Shown: positions 35,235 through 43,553 of the stretch, in pieces
How the letters are laid out: every line of letters begins with the position of its first letter
How positions within the stretch are numbered: position 1 is the first letter of the stretch
DNA from: Streptomyces sp. CB02400
Lineage (GTDB): Bacteria; Actinomycetota; Actinomycetes; Streptomycetales; Streptomycetaceae
Reading direction: 5' to 3'
Assembly (NCBI RefSeq): GCF_001905725.1
Contig: NZ_LIWB01000002.1
Coordinates: forward strand, 25,357 to 89,356
DNA: 64,000 nucleotides
Notes under the pieces: generated by a model
The model's database searches: none
The model's input: the letters and a program-made list of their open reading frames with translations, nothing else
What the model was told of the DNA's origin: nothing
Program-made: the position numbers and the translations under genes

Positions 35235-36479
35235 TTGGCACGGAGAATCGGCAGCCGGTACACCGCCCACCAGATCCTCGGGCGGGGCAGCGCCGGCACG
35301 GTGTGGCTGGGCGAGGGCCCCGACGGGCCCGTCGCCATCAAGCTGCTGCGTGAGGATCTCTCCTCGGACCAGGAGCTCGTCGGCCGCTTCGTGCAGGAGC
35401 GGACGGCGCTGCTCGGTCTGGAGCACCCGCACGTCGTCTCCGTACGCGACCTGGTGGTCGACGGCAACGATCTCGCCCTCGTCATGGACCTCGTCCGGGG
35501 CACGGACCTGCGCACCCGCCTCGACCGGGAACGCAGGCTGGCCCCCGAGGCCGCCGTGGCGATCGTCGCCGACGTCGCCGACGGCCTGGCGGCGGCCCAC
35601 GCGGCCGGGGTCGTGCACCGGGACGTGAAGCCGGAGAACGTACTGCTCGACATGCAGGGCCCGCTCGGCCCCGGCGGCTCCCACCGCGCCCTGCTCACCG
35701 ACTTCGGCGTGGCGAAACTCATCGACACCCCGCGCCGCACCCGCGCCACGAAGATCATCGGAACGCCCGACTACCTGGCCCCGGAGATCGTCGAGGGCCT
35801 GCCCCCGCGCGCGTCGGTCGACATCTACGCGCTGGCCACGGTCCTGTACGAGCTGCTCGCCGGCTTCACGCCGTTCGGCGGCGGCCACCCGGGCGCGGTC
35901 CTGCGCCGCCACGTCACGGAGACGGTCGTCCCCCTCCCCGGCATCCCGGACGAGCTGTGGCAGCTTCTGGTGCAGTGCCTGGCGAAGGCCCCGGCGTCCC
36001 GGCTGCGCGCCTCCGAGCTGGGCGCGCGGCTGCGGGAGCTGCTGCCGATGCTGACGGGGATGCCGCCGCTGGACGTGGACGAGCCGGACACCGAGCCCGC
36101 GGAGGAGGAGGGCGAGGAGCTCCAGCCCTCCGGGCCCGCCCCGGCCGCCGGAGAGCCGGTGCGGCGCCGCGGCGCGGTCCCGCTGGTACCGGGCGCGAAA
36201 CCGGCCGACTCCAACCGCGACACGCATACGTCGATGAGGGTGCCGGCCCCCGACGAGCTGGCCGGCGGCGCCCGGGGCACGGCCCGCGCCCCCCGCGCGA
36301 CAGGCGCCCGCCGCCCGGGCTCCGCCCGCAACCGCGCGATCACCCGCCGCCGCCGGCTCACCCTGGCGGTGGCGGCGGTGATCCTGGTGGCGGCAGGCGT
36401 AGGCACCTGGCTGGCCACGACGGAAGACGACACGACCCCACCCCAGGACACCCAGAACTCAGCCCCGGCCAACCCCTGA
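35235..36479 (+). CDS. pkaB: Membrane Ser/Thr protein kinase PkaB
   Basis: 414 residues from a TTG at 35235 preceded by AGGAG with five-base spacing. Kinase domain about residues 6-265: LGRGSAGTVWLG, catalytic Lys in VAIKLLREDL, HRDVKPENVLLD, TDFGVAKLID and GTPDYLAPEIVEG. After an acidic/Pro linker comes a basic stretch (NRAITRRRR) and one membrane helix (LTLAVAAVILVAAGVGTWLA, about 376-395) with a short external Thr/Pro tail. It lies 109 bp downstream of pkaA, and tagttttagcgac in that gap could be a weak -10 of its own, so separate expression is possible. Substrates are not deducible; the FHA protein next door is a candidate partner. Confidence 0.88.
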   Translation: MARRIGSRYTAHQILGRGSAGTVWLGEGPDGPVAIKLLREDLSSDQELVGRFVQERTALLGLEHPHVVSVRDLVVDGNDLALVMDLVRGTDLRTRLDRERRLAPEAAVAIVADVADGLAAAHAAGVVHRDVKPENVLLDMQGPLGPGGSHRALLTDFGVAKLIDTPRRTRATKIIGTPDYLAPEIVEGLPPRASVDIYALATVLYELLAGFTPFGGGHPGAVLRRHVTETVVPLPGIPDELWQLLVQCLAKAPASRLRASELGARLRELLPMLTGMPPLDVDEPDTEPAEEEGEELQPSGPAPAAGEPVRRRGAVPLVPGAKPADSNRDTHTSMRVPAPDELAGGARGTARAPRATGARRPGSARNRAITRRRRLTLAVAAVILVAAGVGTWLATTEDDTTPPQDTQNSAPANP

Positions 36480-36600
36480 CCCTCCCCTTCAGGGGCGCGG
36501 GGCTGTGTCGACATGCGGCTCCGCCGCGTGGGCGCGAAGGGGGTCCGGGGGCGAAGCCCCCAGGGACGGGAAGGGGCGGCGGGGGCGAAACAAACGACCG
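36480..36600. repeat. Streptomyces intergenic repeat (REP-like), second copy
   Basis: It contains caggggcgcggggctgtg, then gacatgcggctccgccgcgtgg (36510-36531, 22 bp shared exactly with 63544-63565), and gggaaggggcggcggggg to 36594, the reverse complement of 3975-4001. Hairpins such as gcggc-tcc-gccgc and gggggcg-aag-cccccc fold within it. It fills most of the gap between pkaB and prfB. Confidence 0.8.
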
Positions 36601-36707
36601 CCCCACGCCCAGAAGCCCCCGCCCCGACGGGCCCGGTCCAGGTAATGCCCCGCCCCGGCCCCGCCACCCTGCGTGGGCCGGCGCGCGGAGCCGTTACGCT
36701 GGAGGGC

Positions 36708-37814
36708 GTGGCAGTCGTCGACGTATCCGAAGAGCTCAAGTCCCTCTCCTCGACCATGGAGTCGATCGAGGCCGTCCTGGACCTCGACAAGCTGAGGGCA
36801 GACATCGCCGTGCTCGAGGAGCAGGCGGCCGCGCCGTCCCTGTGGGACAACCCGGACGAGGCGCAGAAGATCACCAGCAAGCTCTCCCACCTCCAGGCCG
36901 AGGTGCGGAAGGCCGAGGCGCTCCGGGGCCGGATCGACGATCTCTCCGTGCTCTTCGAGATGGCCGAGGAGGAGGACGACCCGGACACCCGCGCGGAGGC
37001 CGAGTCCGAGCTCGAGTCCGTCAGGAAGGCGCTGGACGAGATGGAGGTCCGGACGCTGCTCAGCGGCGAGTACGACTCCCGCGAGGCGCTCGTCAACATC
37101 CGCGCGGAGGCCGGTGGCGTCGACGCCGCAGACTTCGCCGAGAAGCTCCAGCGCATGTACCTGCGCTGGGCCGAGCAGCACGGCTACAAGACCGAGCTGA
37201 TCGAGACGTCGTACGCGGAGGAGGCCGGCATCAAGTCGACCACCTTCTCCGTCCAGGCGCCCTACGCCTACGGCACCCTCTCCGTCGAGCAGGGCACGCA
37301 CCGCCTGGTGCGCATCTCGCCCTTCGACAACCAGGGCCGCCGCCAGACCTCCTTCGCCGGCGTCGAGATCCTCCCCGTGGTCGAGCAGACCGACCACATC
37401 GAGATCGACGAGTCCGAGCTGCGGGTGGACGTGTACCGCTCGTCCGGCCCCGGCGGCCAGGGCGTGAACACCACCGACTCCGCGGTGCGCCTCACCCACC
37501 TCCCCACCGGCATCGTGGTCTCCTGCCAGAACGAGCGCTCCCAGATCCAGAACAAGGCCACCGCGATGAACGTCCTCCAGGCCAAGCTCCTGGAGCGGCG
37601 CCGTCAGGAGGAGCAGGCCAAGATGGACGCCCTCAAGGGCGACGGCGGCAACTCCTGGGGCAACCAGATGCGTTCGTACGTGCTGCACCCGTACCAGATG
37701 GTCAAGGACCTGCGCACGGAGCACGAGGTCGGCAACCCGGAGTCCGTGTTCAACGGCGAGATCGACGGCTTCCTGGAGGCCGGAATTCGCTGGCGCAAGC
37801 AGCAGGAGAAGTAA
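36708..37814 (+). CDS. prfB: Peptide chain release factor 2
   Basis: 368 residues from GTG 36708; the frame is open further upstream but through a repeat. The protein recognises UGA and UAA stop codons and triggers peptide release on the ribosome. It shows the anticodon-like tripeptide SPF ([10 protein letters not shown]), the catalytic GGQ ([11 protein letters not shown]), and the usual coiled N-terminal domain ([14 protein letters not shown] [12 protein letters not shown]). There is no early in-frame stop, so the +1 programmed frameshift of many bacterial prfB genes is absent. The ribosome binding site is poor: GGAGGG lies only about two bases before the start. A near-perfect terminator follows. 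Confidence 0.96.
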   Translation: MAVVDVSEELKSLSSTMESIEAVLDLDKLRADIAVLEEQAAAPSLWDNPDEAQKITSKLSHLQAEVRKAEALRGRIDDLSVLFEMAEEEDDPDTRAEAESELESVRKALDEMEVRTLLSGEYDSREALVNIRAEAGGVDAADFAEKLQRMYLRWAEQHGYKTELIETSYAEEAGIKSTTFSVQAPYAYGTLSVEQGTHRLVRISPFDNQGRRQTSFAGVEILPVVEQTDHIEIDESELRVDVYRSSGPGGQGVNTTDSAVRLTHLPTGIVVSCQNERSQIQNKATAMNVLQAKLLERRRQEEQAKMDALKGDGGNSWGNQMRSYVLHPYQMVKDLRTEHEVGNPESVFNGEIDGFLEAGIRWRKQQEK

Positions 37815-37842
37815 CCTCCGGCGCGAACGCCGATTTGTCGAC

Positions 37843-37880
37843 AAGGCAACTGCCGTCACTTGGACGGCAGTTGCCTTTTT
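37843..37880 (+). terminator. Rho-independent terminator after prfB
   Basis: Perfect 15-bp stem aaggcaactgccgtc / gacggcagttgcctt with loop acttg, ending in a T-run. It starts 28 bases after the prfB stop. Confidence 0.93.
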
Positions 37881-38121
37881 CGTCCGGTGACATCCGGGAT
37901 TTACATCACACTCACAGTTTCGTTTTCCCGCAAAGCGCGCGTAGGCGGACATCGCGTACGCAACGGCCTTGACGTTCTTTTGGAAAATGGGAAGGGTGAA
38001 GCGTGGCATGCGTATCTCTGGGGCGCATGTGAACCGGGGGGCGTTTCATCGCAGTTACCCCCGTTGATCACCGCCCCGAGCGCGGCCTCATTGACGATCA
38101 GCTACTGGGGGTAGCACACAT
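37881..38121 (+). promoter_or_regulatory. Promoter and leader of the TPD-repeat surface protein gene
   Basis: 241 bp between the prfB terminator and the next ATG, without a supported gene. It starts AT-rich for this genome (gatttacatcacactcacag). TTGACG (near 37970) followed by 17 bases and AAGGGT is the only -35/-10-like pair noticed, and is weak. No riboswitch was recognised. Confidence 0.4.
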
Positions 38122-38793
38122 ATGACGAACAAGATGCGGATTCGCATCGCGCGCATCGCAGCCGGCGCCATGGTCGCCGCGGGTGCGTCGCTGGCGGTGG
38201 CGAGTGTCGCCCAGGCCGACGAGAACCCCACCTGTGACCTCGTGGTCGACCCGGAGTGCGTGGAGGACACGCCTGACACCCCGGACACCCCGGACACCCC
38301 GGACACGCCTGACACCCCGGATACCCCTGACACCCCGGACACGCCTGACACCCCGGATACCCCGGATACCCCGGACACGCCGGACACCCCGGACACGCCG
38401 GACACCCCGGACACGCCGGACACGCCGGATACCCCGGACACGCCGGACACGCCTGACACCCCGGACACTCCCGGGGACGATGACGAGAACCCCGTAGAGG
38501 AGCCCACCGACGACCCGACCACCCCGGGTACGGGCGGCGACGGTGACGACAACACCGGTACCACCCCGGACGGCGGCAACAACGCCTCTCCGCAGGACCA
38601 GGGCTCCTCGGCCCTCACCGACACCGGCGACGACGCCACCTCGGCCCAGGGTGGCGACGGCAAGGAGCTCGCCGAGACCGGTGCCGCCGAGACCACGTTC
38701 CTGCTGATCGGTGCCGCCACGATGATCGCCGGCGGTATCGGCTTCCGGGTGCTGCCGCGCATGATGTCCGGCCGCGGCGGCGCCGCCGCCTGA
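38122..38793 (+). CDS. Sortase-anchored surface protein with 22 Thr-Pro-Asp repeats
   Basis: 223 residues from the ATG at 38122. A Sec signal peptide (RIARIAAGAMVAAGASLAVA, cleavage near AQADE) is followed by a short Cys-containing segment (PTCDLVVDPECVED), then 22 perfect TPD tripeptides (bases 38269-38466), an acidic Asp/Glu/Thr/Gly-rich section, and the sorting signal LAETG, a hydrophobic stretch (TTFLLIGAATMIAGGIGF) and a basic tail. LAxTG is the motif used by class E sortases of Streptomyces, so the protein should be linked to peptidoglycan, with the rigid acidic repeat as a stalk. Synonymous codons within repeats vary between cct/ccg and acc/acg. No adhesive or enzymatic domain is present. 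The repeat number may vary between strains. Confidence 0.9.
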   Translation: MTNKMRIRIARIAAGAMVAAGASLAVASVAQADENPTCDLVVDPECVEDTPDTPDTPDTPDTPDTPDTPDTPDTPDTPDTPDTPDTPDTPDTPDTPDTPDTPDTPDTPDTPDTPDTPGDDDENPVEEPTDDPTTPGTGGDGDDNTGTTPDGGNNASPQDQGSSALTDTGDDATSAQGGDGKELAETGAAETTFLLIGAATMIAGGIGFRVLPRMMSGRGGAAA

Positions 38794-38832
38794 CGGTGGC
38801 CGCGCGCGTACGCACCGTACGCATGACGTAGG

Positions 38833-38870
38833 GCGAGGGCCCGGAGCGCAACCGCGCTCCGGGCCCTCGC
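38833..38870. terminator. Bidirectional hairpin terminator
   Basis: gcgagggcccggagcgc / gcgctccgggccctcgc, a perfect 17-bp stem with loop aacc, between the converging surface-protein and zinc-ribbon genes. Confidence 0.85.
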
Positions 38871-38890
38871 TTATGTCTGTGTGACCGGCG

Positions 38891-39082
38891 TCAGACGGTC
38901 TGGTGGGCGAGCAGCGCCACCGCCGCGACCAGCACCGCCAGCAGCGCGATCAGCGTCATGGGGTTCAGCCCCGCGAAGAAGTTCTCCTGCTGCAGCCGCT
39001 CGCGGTTCGCACGGCACACCGGGCACCGGCCCTCGCTCACGGGCGCGGCGCAGTTCGCGCACACCAGCCGGTCGTACGTCAT
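38891..39082 (-). CDS. Small zinc-ribbon membrane protein
   Basis: 63 residues from the ATG at 39082, preceded by GAGGAGGG. Two CxxC pairs ([19 protein letters not shown]) form a zinc ribbon at residues about 8-23, and one membrane helix lies at about 41-60 ([19 protein letters not shown]). The longer frame reaching 39118 lacks a better start. It converges with the TPD-repeat gene and is divergent from ftsE. Function is unknown; the form is that of a tail-anchored metal-binding protein. Confidence 0.75.
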   Translation of the reverse strand: MTYDRLVCANCAAPVSEGRCPVCRANRERLQQENFFAGLNPMTLIALLAVLVAAVALLAHQTV

Positions 39083-39391
39083 GCGCTCGCCCTCCTCGCA
39101 CCGGTTCCAGATGAACAACGCCCACCTTCTCGCGAACGTTCCCCTTCCACTGTGCCAGGTTCCTGCGGAAGCTGCGCCGGGTCGCTCTCAGAGGGGTGGT
39201 TCCGGGGGATTTCGCGGCTGCGGCGCCGTGGGGGCTGGTCGCGCAGTTCCCCGCGCCCCTGGGGGTGCTGTCCTCGCCCGGCACTGGAACAAAAGGGCGT
39301 AAGTCCTGCACAACGGCTCCGGTGCCTGCGCACGCCTGCCCGGTTCGCGTATGGTCACGCTCATCTACCCCCGGCTAACCGTGGTGCATCC
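39083..39391 (+). repeat. Intergenic region before ftsE, containing a REP-like repeat
   Basis: 309 bp without a supported gene. Bases 39233-39261 (ggctggtcgcgcagttcccc and on) match 63939-63967 nearly base for base, and the flank cggcgccgtggg also recurs at 63909-63920. Downstream, gcgtatggtcacgctcatctac just before ftsE could hold its promoter, but no clean -35/-10 pair is seen. Confidence 0.7.
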
Positions 39392-40081
39392 GTGATCCGA
39401 TTCGACAACGTGTCCAAGGCCTACCCCAAGCAGAACCGCCCCGCACTCAGGGATGTCTCCCTGGAAGTGGAGAAGGGCGAGTTCGTGTTCCTCGTGGGGT
39501 CCTCCGGCTCCGGAAAGTCCACCTTCCTGCGGCTGATCCTCCGCGAGGAGCGGGCCAGCCACGGACAGGTGCACGTCCTGGGCAAGGATCTCGCCCGCGT
39601 CTCCAACTGGAAGGTGCCGCAGATCCGGCGCCAGCTGGGGACCGTGTTCCAGGACTTCCGTCTGCTGCCGAACAAGACGGTCGCCGAGAACGTCGCCTTC
39701 GCGCAGGAGGTGATCGGCAAGTCGCGCGGTGAGATCCGCAAGTCCGTGCCGCAGGTGCTCGACCTCGTCGGGCTCGGCGGCAAGGAGGAGCGGATGCCCG
39801 GCGAGCTCTCCGGCGGTGAGCAGCAGCGCGTCGCCATCGCGCGGGCCTTCGTCAACCGGCCCAAGCTGCTCATCTGCGACGAGCCCACCGGCAACCTCGA
39901 CCCGCAGACCTCCGTCGGCATCATGAAGCTGCTCGATCGCATCAACCGGACGGGCACCACCGTGGTGATGGCGACGCACGACCAGAACATCGTGGACCAG
40001 ATGCGCAAGCGCGTCATCGAGCTGGAGAAGGGCCGTCTCGTCCGCGACCAGGCACGCGGCGTCTACGGCTACCAGCACTGA
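39392..40081 (+). CDS. ftsE: Cell-division ABC ATPase FtsE
   Basis: 229 residues from the GTG at 39392, the usual length. Walker [13 protein letters not shown] (about 36-44), Q-loop TVFQDFRLL, signature [17 protein letters not shown], Walker [14 protein letters not shown] and switch MATHDQN. FtsE with FtsX forms a membrane complex that turns ATP hydrolysis into activation of peptidoglycan hydrolases at division or growth sites. ftsX follows after 29 bp. No clear ribosome binding site precedes the GTG. Confidence 0.96.
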   Translation: MIRFDNVSKAYPKQNRPALRDVSLEVEKGEFVFLVGSSGSGKSTFLRLILREERASHGQVHVLGKDLARVSNWKVPQIRRQLGTVFQDFRLLPNKTVAENVAFAQEVIGKSRGEIRKSVPQVLDLVGLGGKEERMPGELSGGEQQRVAIARAFVNRPKLLICDEPTGNLDPQTSVGIMKLLDRINRTGTTVVMATHDQNIVDQMRKRVIELEKGRLVRDQARGVYGYQH

Positions 40082-40110
40082 CGCTCCACGGAAAGGCTTG
40101 ATCAGACGCC

Positions 40111-41028
40111 ATGCGCGCCCAGTTCGTCCTGTCGGAGATCGGCGTCGGTCTCCGCCGCAACCTGACGATGACCTTCGCCGTCGTCGTCTCCGTCGCCCTG
40201 TCGCTGGCCCTGTTCGGTGGGTCGCTCCTGATGAACGATCAGGTGAACACCATGAAGGGCTACTGGTACGACAAGGTCAACGTCTCCATCTTCCTGTGCA
40301 ACAAGAGTGACGCCGAGTCCGACCCCAACTGCGCCAAGGGCGCGGTGACCGACGACCAGAAGGGTCAGATCAAGACCGACCTGGAGAAGATGTCGGTCGT
40401 CGACAACGTGACGTACGAGTCGCAGGACGAGGCGTACAAGCACTACAAGGAGCAGTTCGGCGACTCCCCGCTGGCCAGCTCCCTGACGCCGGACCAGATG
40501 CAGGAGTCGTACCGCATCAAGCTGAAGGACCCGGAGAAGTACCAGGTCATCGCGACCGCCTTCGACGGGCGGGACGGCGTGCAGTCGGTGCAGGACCAGA
40601 AGGGCATCCTGGACAACCTCTTCGGGCTGTTGGAGGGCATGAACATCGCCGCCCTCGCGATGATGGCGCTCATGCTGGTCGTCGCCCTGATGCTGATCGT
40701 GAACACGGTGCGCGTCTCCGCGTTCAGCCGCCGCCGCGAGACCGGCATCATGCGGCTGGTCGGCGCCTCCGGCTTCTACATCCAGACGCCGTTCATCATG
40801 GAGGCCGCGGTCGCCGGACTCATCGGCGGCATGCTCGCGTGCGGGTTCCTGGTGGTCGGCCGGTACTTCATCATCGACAACGGACTGGCCCTGTCGGAGA
40901 AGCTGAATCTGATCAACTTCATCGGCTGGGACGCCGTACTGACGAAGCTCCCGCTGATCCTCGCGACCAGTCTGCTGATGCCGGCGTTGGCCGCGTTCTT
41001 CGCGCTGCGCAAGTATCTCAAGGTGTGA
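40111..41028 (+). CDS. ftsX: Cell-division membrane protein FtsX
   Basis: 305 residues from ATG 40111. One N-terminal helix (LTMTFAVVVSVALSLALFGG) leads to an extracellular domain (about 50-170, with a Cys pair in NVSIFLCNKSDAESDPNCAK), then three C-terminal helices around MMALMLVVALMLIVNTVRVS and FFALRKYLKV. The external domain is where actinobacterial FtsX contacts peptidoglycan hydrolase regulators. It is the partner of FtsE just upstream. A terminator at 41041-41070 follows. Confidence 0.96.
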   Translation: MRAQFVLSEIGVGLRRNLTMTFAVVVSVALSLALFGGSLLMNDQVNTMKGYWYDKVNVSIFLCNKSDAESDPNCAKGAVTDDQKGQIKTDLEKMSVVDNVTYESQDEAYKHYKEQFGDSPLASSLTPDQMQESYRIKLKDPEKYQVIATAFDGRDGVQSVQDQKGILDNLFGLLEGMNIAALAMMALMLVVALMLIVNTVRVSAFSRRRETGIMRLVGASGFYIQTPFIMEAAVAGLIGGMLACGFLVVGRYFIIDNGLALSEKLNLINFIGWDAVLTKLPLILATSLLMPALAAFFALRKYLKV

Positions 41029-41040
41029 CTCTTGCCAAGA

Positions 41041-41070
41041 GGGGCGTACGGCCAACCGGCCGTGCGCCCC
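41041..41070 (+). terminator. Hairpin terminator after ftsX
   Basis: ggggcgtacggcc / ggccgtgcgcccc, a 13-bp stem with one wobble pair and loop aacc, followed by ttc. It lies between ftsX and the protease gene and may only attenuate. Confidence 0.75.
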
Positions 41071-41095
41071 TTCGCGTTGTCCTAGACTCACCGGC

Positions 41096-42256
41096 ATGTC
41101 AGGTCGTGCCCTGTTCTGTCAGCCCCGCCGCATCCGCCGTGGGGCCGCCCTGACCTTGGTGTTCGCGAGCGTGCTCGTCGCCGGCGCGGCCACGGGCAAC
41201 CTCCCCGAGGCCGACGGCAGGGCCACGGCGGAGGAGGCCCCTCCGGCCGCTCCCGTCGGCCACCAGGCCGACGTCACCAGGGCGGCCGAGGAGGCCGCCG
41301 CCGACGGCACCTCTCCCATGGAGGCCGCCCAGCGCGCCGTCAGCCGCAGCGGGGACCGTTGGGCCGCCGTCTACTCCCCGGGTGAGTACGAGGAGTTCAA
41401 GGAGGCCCTGGACGGCCGGTACACCGGCGTCGGCCTGTGGGCCCGCGAGCGGGAGGGCCGTATCGAGGTGACGAAGGTGGGCGACGACACGCCCGCCGCC
41501 GACGCCGGGATCCGCGCGGGCGACCGTTTGCGCAGCGTCGACGGGGAGAAGGTCGACGGCCGGCCCGTCACGGAGGTCGTCTCCTTACTGCGCGGCGAGA
41601 CCACCGGCGAGTCCGCCGGCACCACCGTCCGGCTCGGTCTGGAACGCGGCACGCGCGCGTGGCACGAGACCGTGCGCCGCGCCAGGCTGTCCCGGGACAC
41701 CGTCACCGTCCGCGAGCTCGCCTCCGGGGCGACCGTCGTCAAGGTCGGCGCCTTCACCAAGGGATCGGGCGACGAGGTCCGCGCCGCCGTACGGCAGGCT
41801 CCCGCCGGCGCCGGCATCGTCCTCGACCTGCGCGGCAACTCCGGCGGTCTGGTCGCCGAGGCGGTCACCGCCGCCTCCGCCTTCCTCGACGGCGGCCTGG
41901 TCGCCACGTACGACGTCGAGGGCGAGCAGCGCGCCCTGCACGCCGAGCCCGGCGGCGACACCACCAGACCCCTGGTCGCGCTCGTCGACGGCGGCACGAT
42001 GAGCGCGGCCGAACTCCTCACCGGCGCCCTGCAGGACCGCGGACGGGCGGTCGTCGTGGGCTCCCGCACCTTCGGCAAGGGCTCGGTCCAGATGCCGACC
42101 CCGCTGCCCGACGGCTCCGTCGCCGAGCTGACCGTCGGCCACTACCGCACCCCCTCCGGCCGCGGCGTCGACGGCCACGGCCTCACCCCCGACGTGGAGG
42201 CCGACGAAGAGGCGCTCCAGCGGGCCGAGACGGTCCTCAGCGGACTCGGCCGGTAG
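41096..42256 (+). CDS. S41 family carboxy-terminal processing protease with PDZ domain
   Basis: 386 residues from ATG 41096. A signal anchor (GAALTLVFASVLVAGAATG) places it outside the membrane. A PDZ domain (about 100-185; GVGLWAREREGRIEVTKVGD, AGIRAGDRLRSVDG) precedes the S41 core: LDLRGNSGGLVAEAV, nucleophile Ser303 in GGTMSAAELLTG and Lys328 in FGKGSVQ, 25 residues apart as the family requires. It trims C-termini of secreted or membrane proteins. Conserved neighbour of ftsEX and smpB in Streptomyces. Confidence 0.93.
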   Translation: MSGRALFCQPRRIRRGAALTLVFASVLVAGAATGNLPEADGRATAEEAPPAAPVGHQADVTRAAEEAAADGTSPMEAAQRAVSRSGDRWAAVYSPGEYEEFKEALDGRYTGVGLWAREREGRIEVTKVGDDTPAADAGIRAGDRLRSVDGEKVDGRPVTEVVSLLRGETTGESAGTTVRLGLERGTRAWHETVRRARLSRDTVTVRELASGATVVKVGAFTKGSGDEVRAAVRQAPAGAGIVLDLRGNSGGLVAEAVTAASAFLDGGLVATYDVEGEQRALHAEPGGDTTRPLVALVDGGTMSAAELLTGALQDRGRAVVVGSRTFGKGSVQMPTPLPDGSVAELTVGHYRTPSGRGVDGHGLTPDVEADEEALQRAETVLSGLGR

Positions 42257-42316
42257 GGCACCGTCGATAATCGGCTTCCCGCCGACCCCCTCCGTAGTGC
42301 GAAAATGGGCGGCACT

Positions 42317-42796
42317 ATGGCTAAGGAAAAAGGGCGCAAGCTGATCGCGCAGAACAAGAAGGCGCGGCACGACTACCTCATCATCGACACCTACGAGGCC
42401 GGCCTGGTCCTCACCGGCACCGAGGTGAAGTCCCTGCGCCAGGGACGGGCGTCGCTGGTGGACGGCTTCGTCCAGCTCGACGGCAACGAGGCGTGGCTGC
42501 ACAACGTGCACGTCCCGGAGTACAGCCAGGGCACCTGGACCAACCACAGCGCGCGGCGCAAGCGCAAGCTGCTGCTGCACCGCGAGGAGATCGACAAGCT
42601 GGAGTCCAAGTCCCAGGAGACGGGCCACACCATCGTGCCGCTCGCCCTGTACTTCAAGGACGGCCGCGCGAAGGTCGAGATCGCGCTGGCCAAGGGCAAG
42701 AAGGAGTACGACAAGCGGCAGACGCTCCGGGAGAAGCAGGACCGGCGCGAGACCGAGCGGGCGATCTCGGCGGTCCGCAGGAAGCAGCGGGCCTGA
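42317..42796 (+). CDS. smpB: SsrA-binding protein SmpB
   Basis: 159 residues from ATG 42317; an ATG four codons upstream is less likely because SmpB proteins start near MAKEKGRK. Family blocks: [36 protein letters not shown], and the basic tail [20 protein letters not shown]. SmpB binds tmRNA and brings it to stalled ribosomes. Its partner ssrA starts about 200 bp downstream. Confidence 0.97.
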   Translation: MAKEKGRKLIAQNKKARHDYLIIDTYEAGLVLTGTEVKSLRQGRASLVDGFVQLDGNEAWLHNVHVPEYSQGTWTNHSARRKRKLLLHREEIDKLESKSQETGHTIVPLALYFKDGRAKVEIALAKGKKEYDKRQTLREKQDRRETERAISAVRRKQRA

Positions 42797-42841
42797 GCGG
42801 GAACATCCCGGACCCGGGTGGCGTTGAACCCGGTACGAAGG

Positions 42842-42904
42842 CGGGACGACCACCGGAAACGGCGGAAGGACCGCTGGAAACGGCGGGACGACCGCCGGGA
42901 ATAC
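42842..42904. repeat. 21-bp tandem repeat, three units, between smpB and ssrA
   Basis: Units start at 42842, 42863 and 42884 and follow the pattern cgg-gacgaccNccgg-aaacgg with a few differences. The third unit runs into aatacagtggc, where TACAGT may be a -10. The block lies in the promoter region of tmRNA. Confidence 0.75.
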
Positions 42905-42993
42905 AGTGGCATCGTCGGGCGTTGGTCACGTACGATGGCGCAAGCACCTCATAGCGGGTGCGTGCCCCTCTCGGGGGCTTGAAAAAACAACAT

Positions 42994-43394
42994 GGGGATG
43001 ATCGGTTTCGACAGCGGCTGTCGAAGCAGGGGAAGCGTGTCGAGGAAGCGGCCATGATCTCGTAAACCACAGGCCGAAAAAAATAATCGCCAATTCCAAG
43101 CGATCTGTCTCCCAGGGCGAGCTCGCCCTCGCTGCCTGATCTTCAGGTAGCGAGCAGCGGCTCCCCTACTTAAGGGAGTGTCAGCCCGGGGATGTTCCCG
43201 ACCCGGATCCTGGCATCAGCTAGGGAACTAAACCTTGATCCCGGTCACGGGGTGAAGAGGGAAACCACACAGTGACTGGGCCCGTCGGAGACTTGTCGGC
43301 GTGATCTCCGGGGCCGAGAAAAGCACAGCCGACTGCACACGGAGAAGCCCTGGTTCCGCACCGTTGGACGCGGGTTCGATTCCCGCCATCTCCA
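42994..43394 (+). ncRNA. ssrA: Transfer-messenger RNA (tmRNA)
   Basis: About 401 nt. The 5' end ggggatgatcggtttcgac and the 3' end catctcc pair as the acceptor stem (7 pairs, one G-U). The T-arm is gcgggttcgattcccgc just before the 3' end. The tag frame starts at about GCC 43089 and stops at TGA 43137-43139, coding ANSKRSVSQGELALAA, which ends in the LAA-type degradation signal. Pseudoknot-forming segments surround the frame. The bases after the discriminator A are ctc, so the 3' CCA is not encoded and must be added. tmRNA rescues stalled ribosomes with SmpB. Confidence 0.95.
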
Positions 43395-43412
43395 CTCATC
43401 CCATGTGGGCAC

Positions 43413-43443
43413 AGGCCCCGTCGCTTCGAGCGGCGGGGCCTTT
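43413..43443 (+). terminator. Terminator after ssrA
   Basis: aggccccgtcgct / agcggcggggcct, a 13-bp stem with one G-T wobble and loop tcg, followed by tt, 18 bases downstream of the tmRNA 3' end. Confidence 0.85.
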
Positions 43444-43553
43444 GTCATGCGGCTTCGGGAAGAAGCCTGGGGAGGCCCGGGAGACCCAGAGAGACCCGAG
43501 GAGATCCGGAGCGGCCGGAGAGGCCCGGGACCGGGCCGGGGCCGCCCCGGTCG

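Noticed and set aside
36513..37814. Programmed frameshift in prfB and a longer N-terminus
   Set aside because: The frame from GTG 36708 is continuous, without an early stop or slippery CTT-TGA. The upstream extension is an intergenic repeat.
38269..38466. Regular short repeat that might suggest a CRISPR-like or satellite array
   Set aside because: It is a 9-bp coding repeat for Thr-Pro-Asp in one frame of a secreted protein; there are no spacers.
42493..42954. 153-residue frame across smpB and the tandem repeats
   Set aside because: Shadow of smpB in another frame running into repeats; no start signal.
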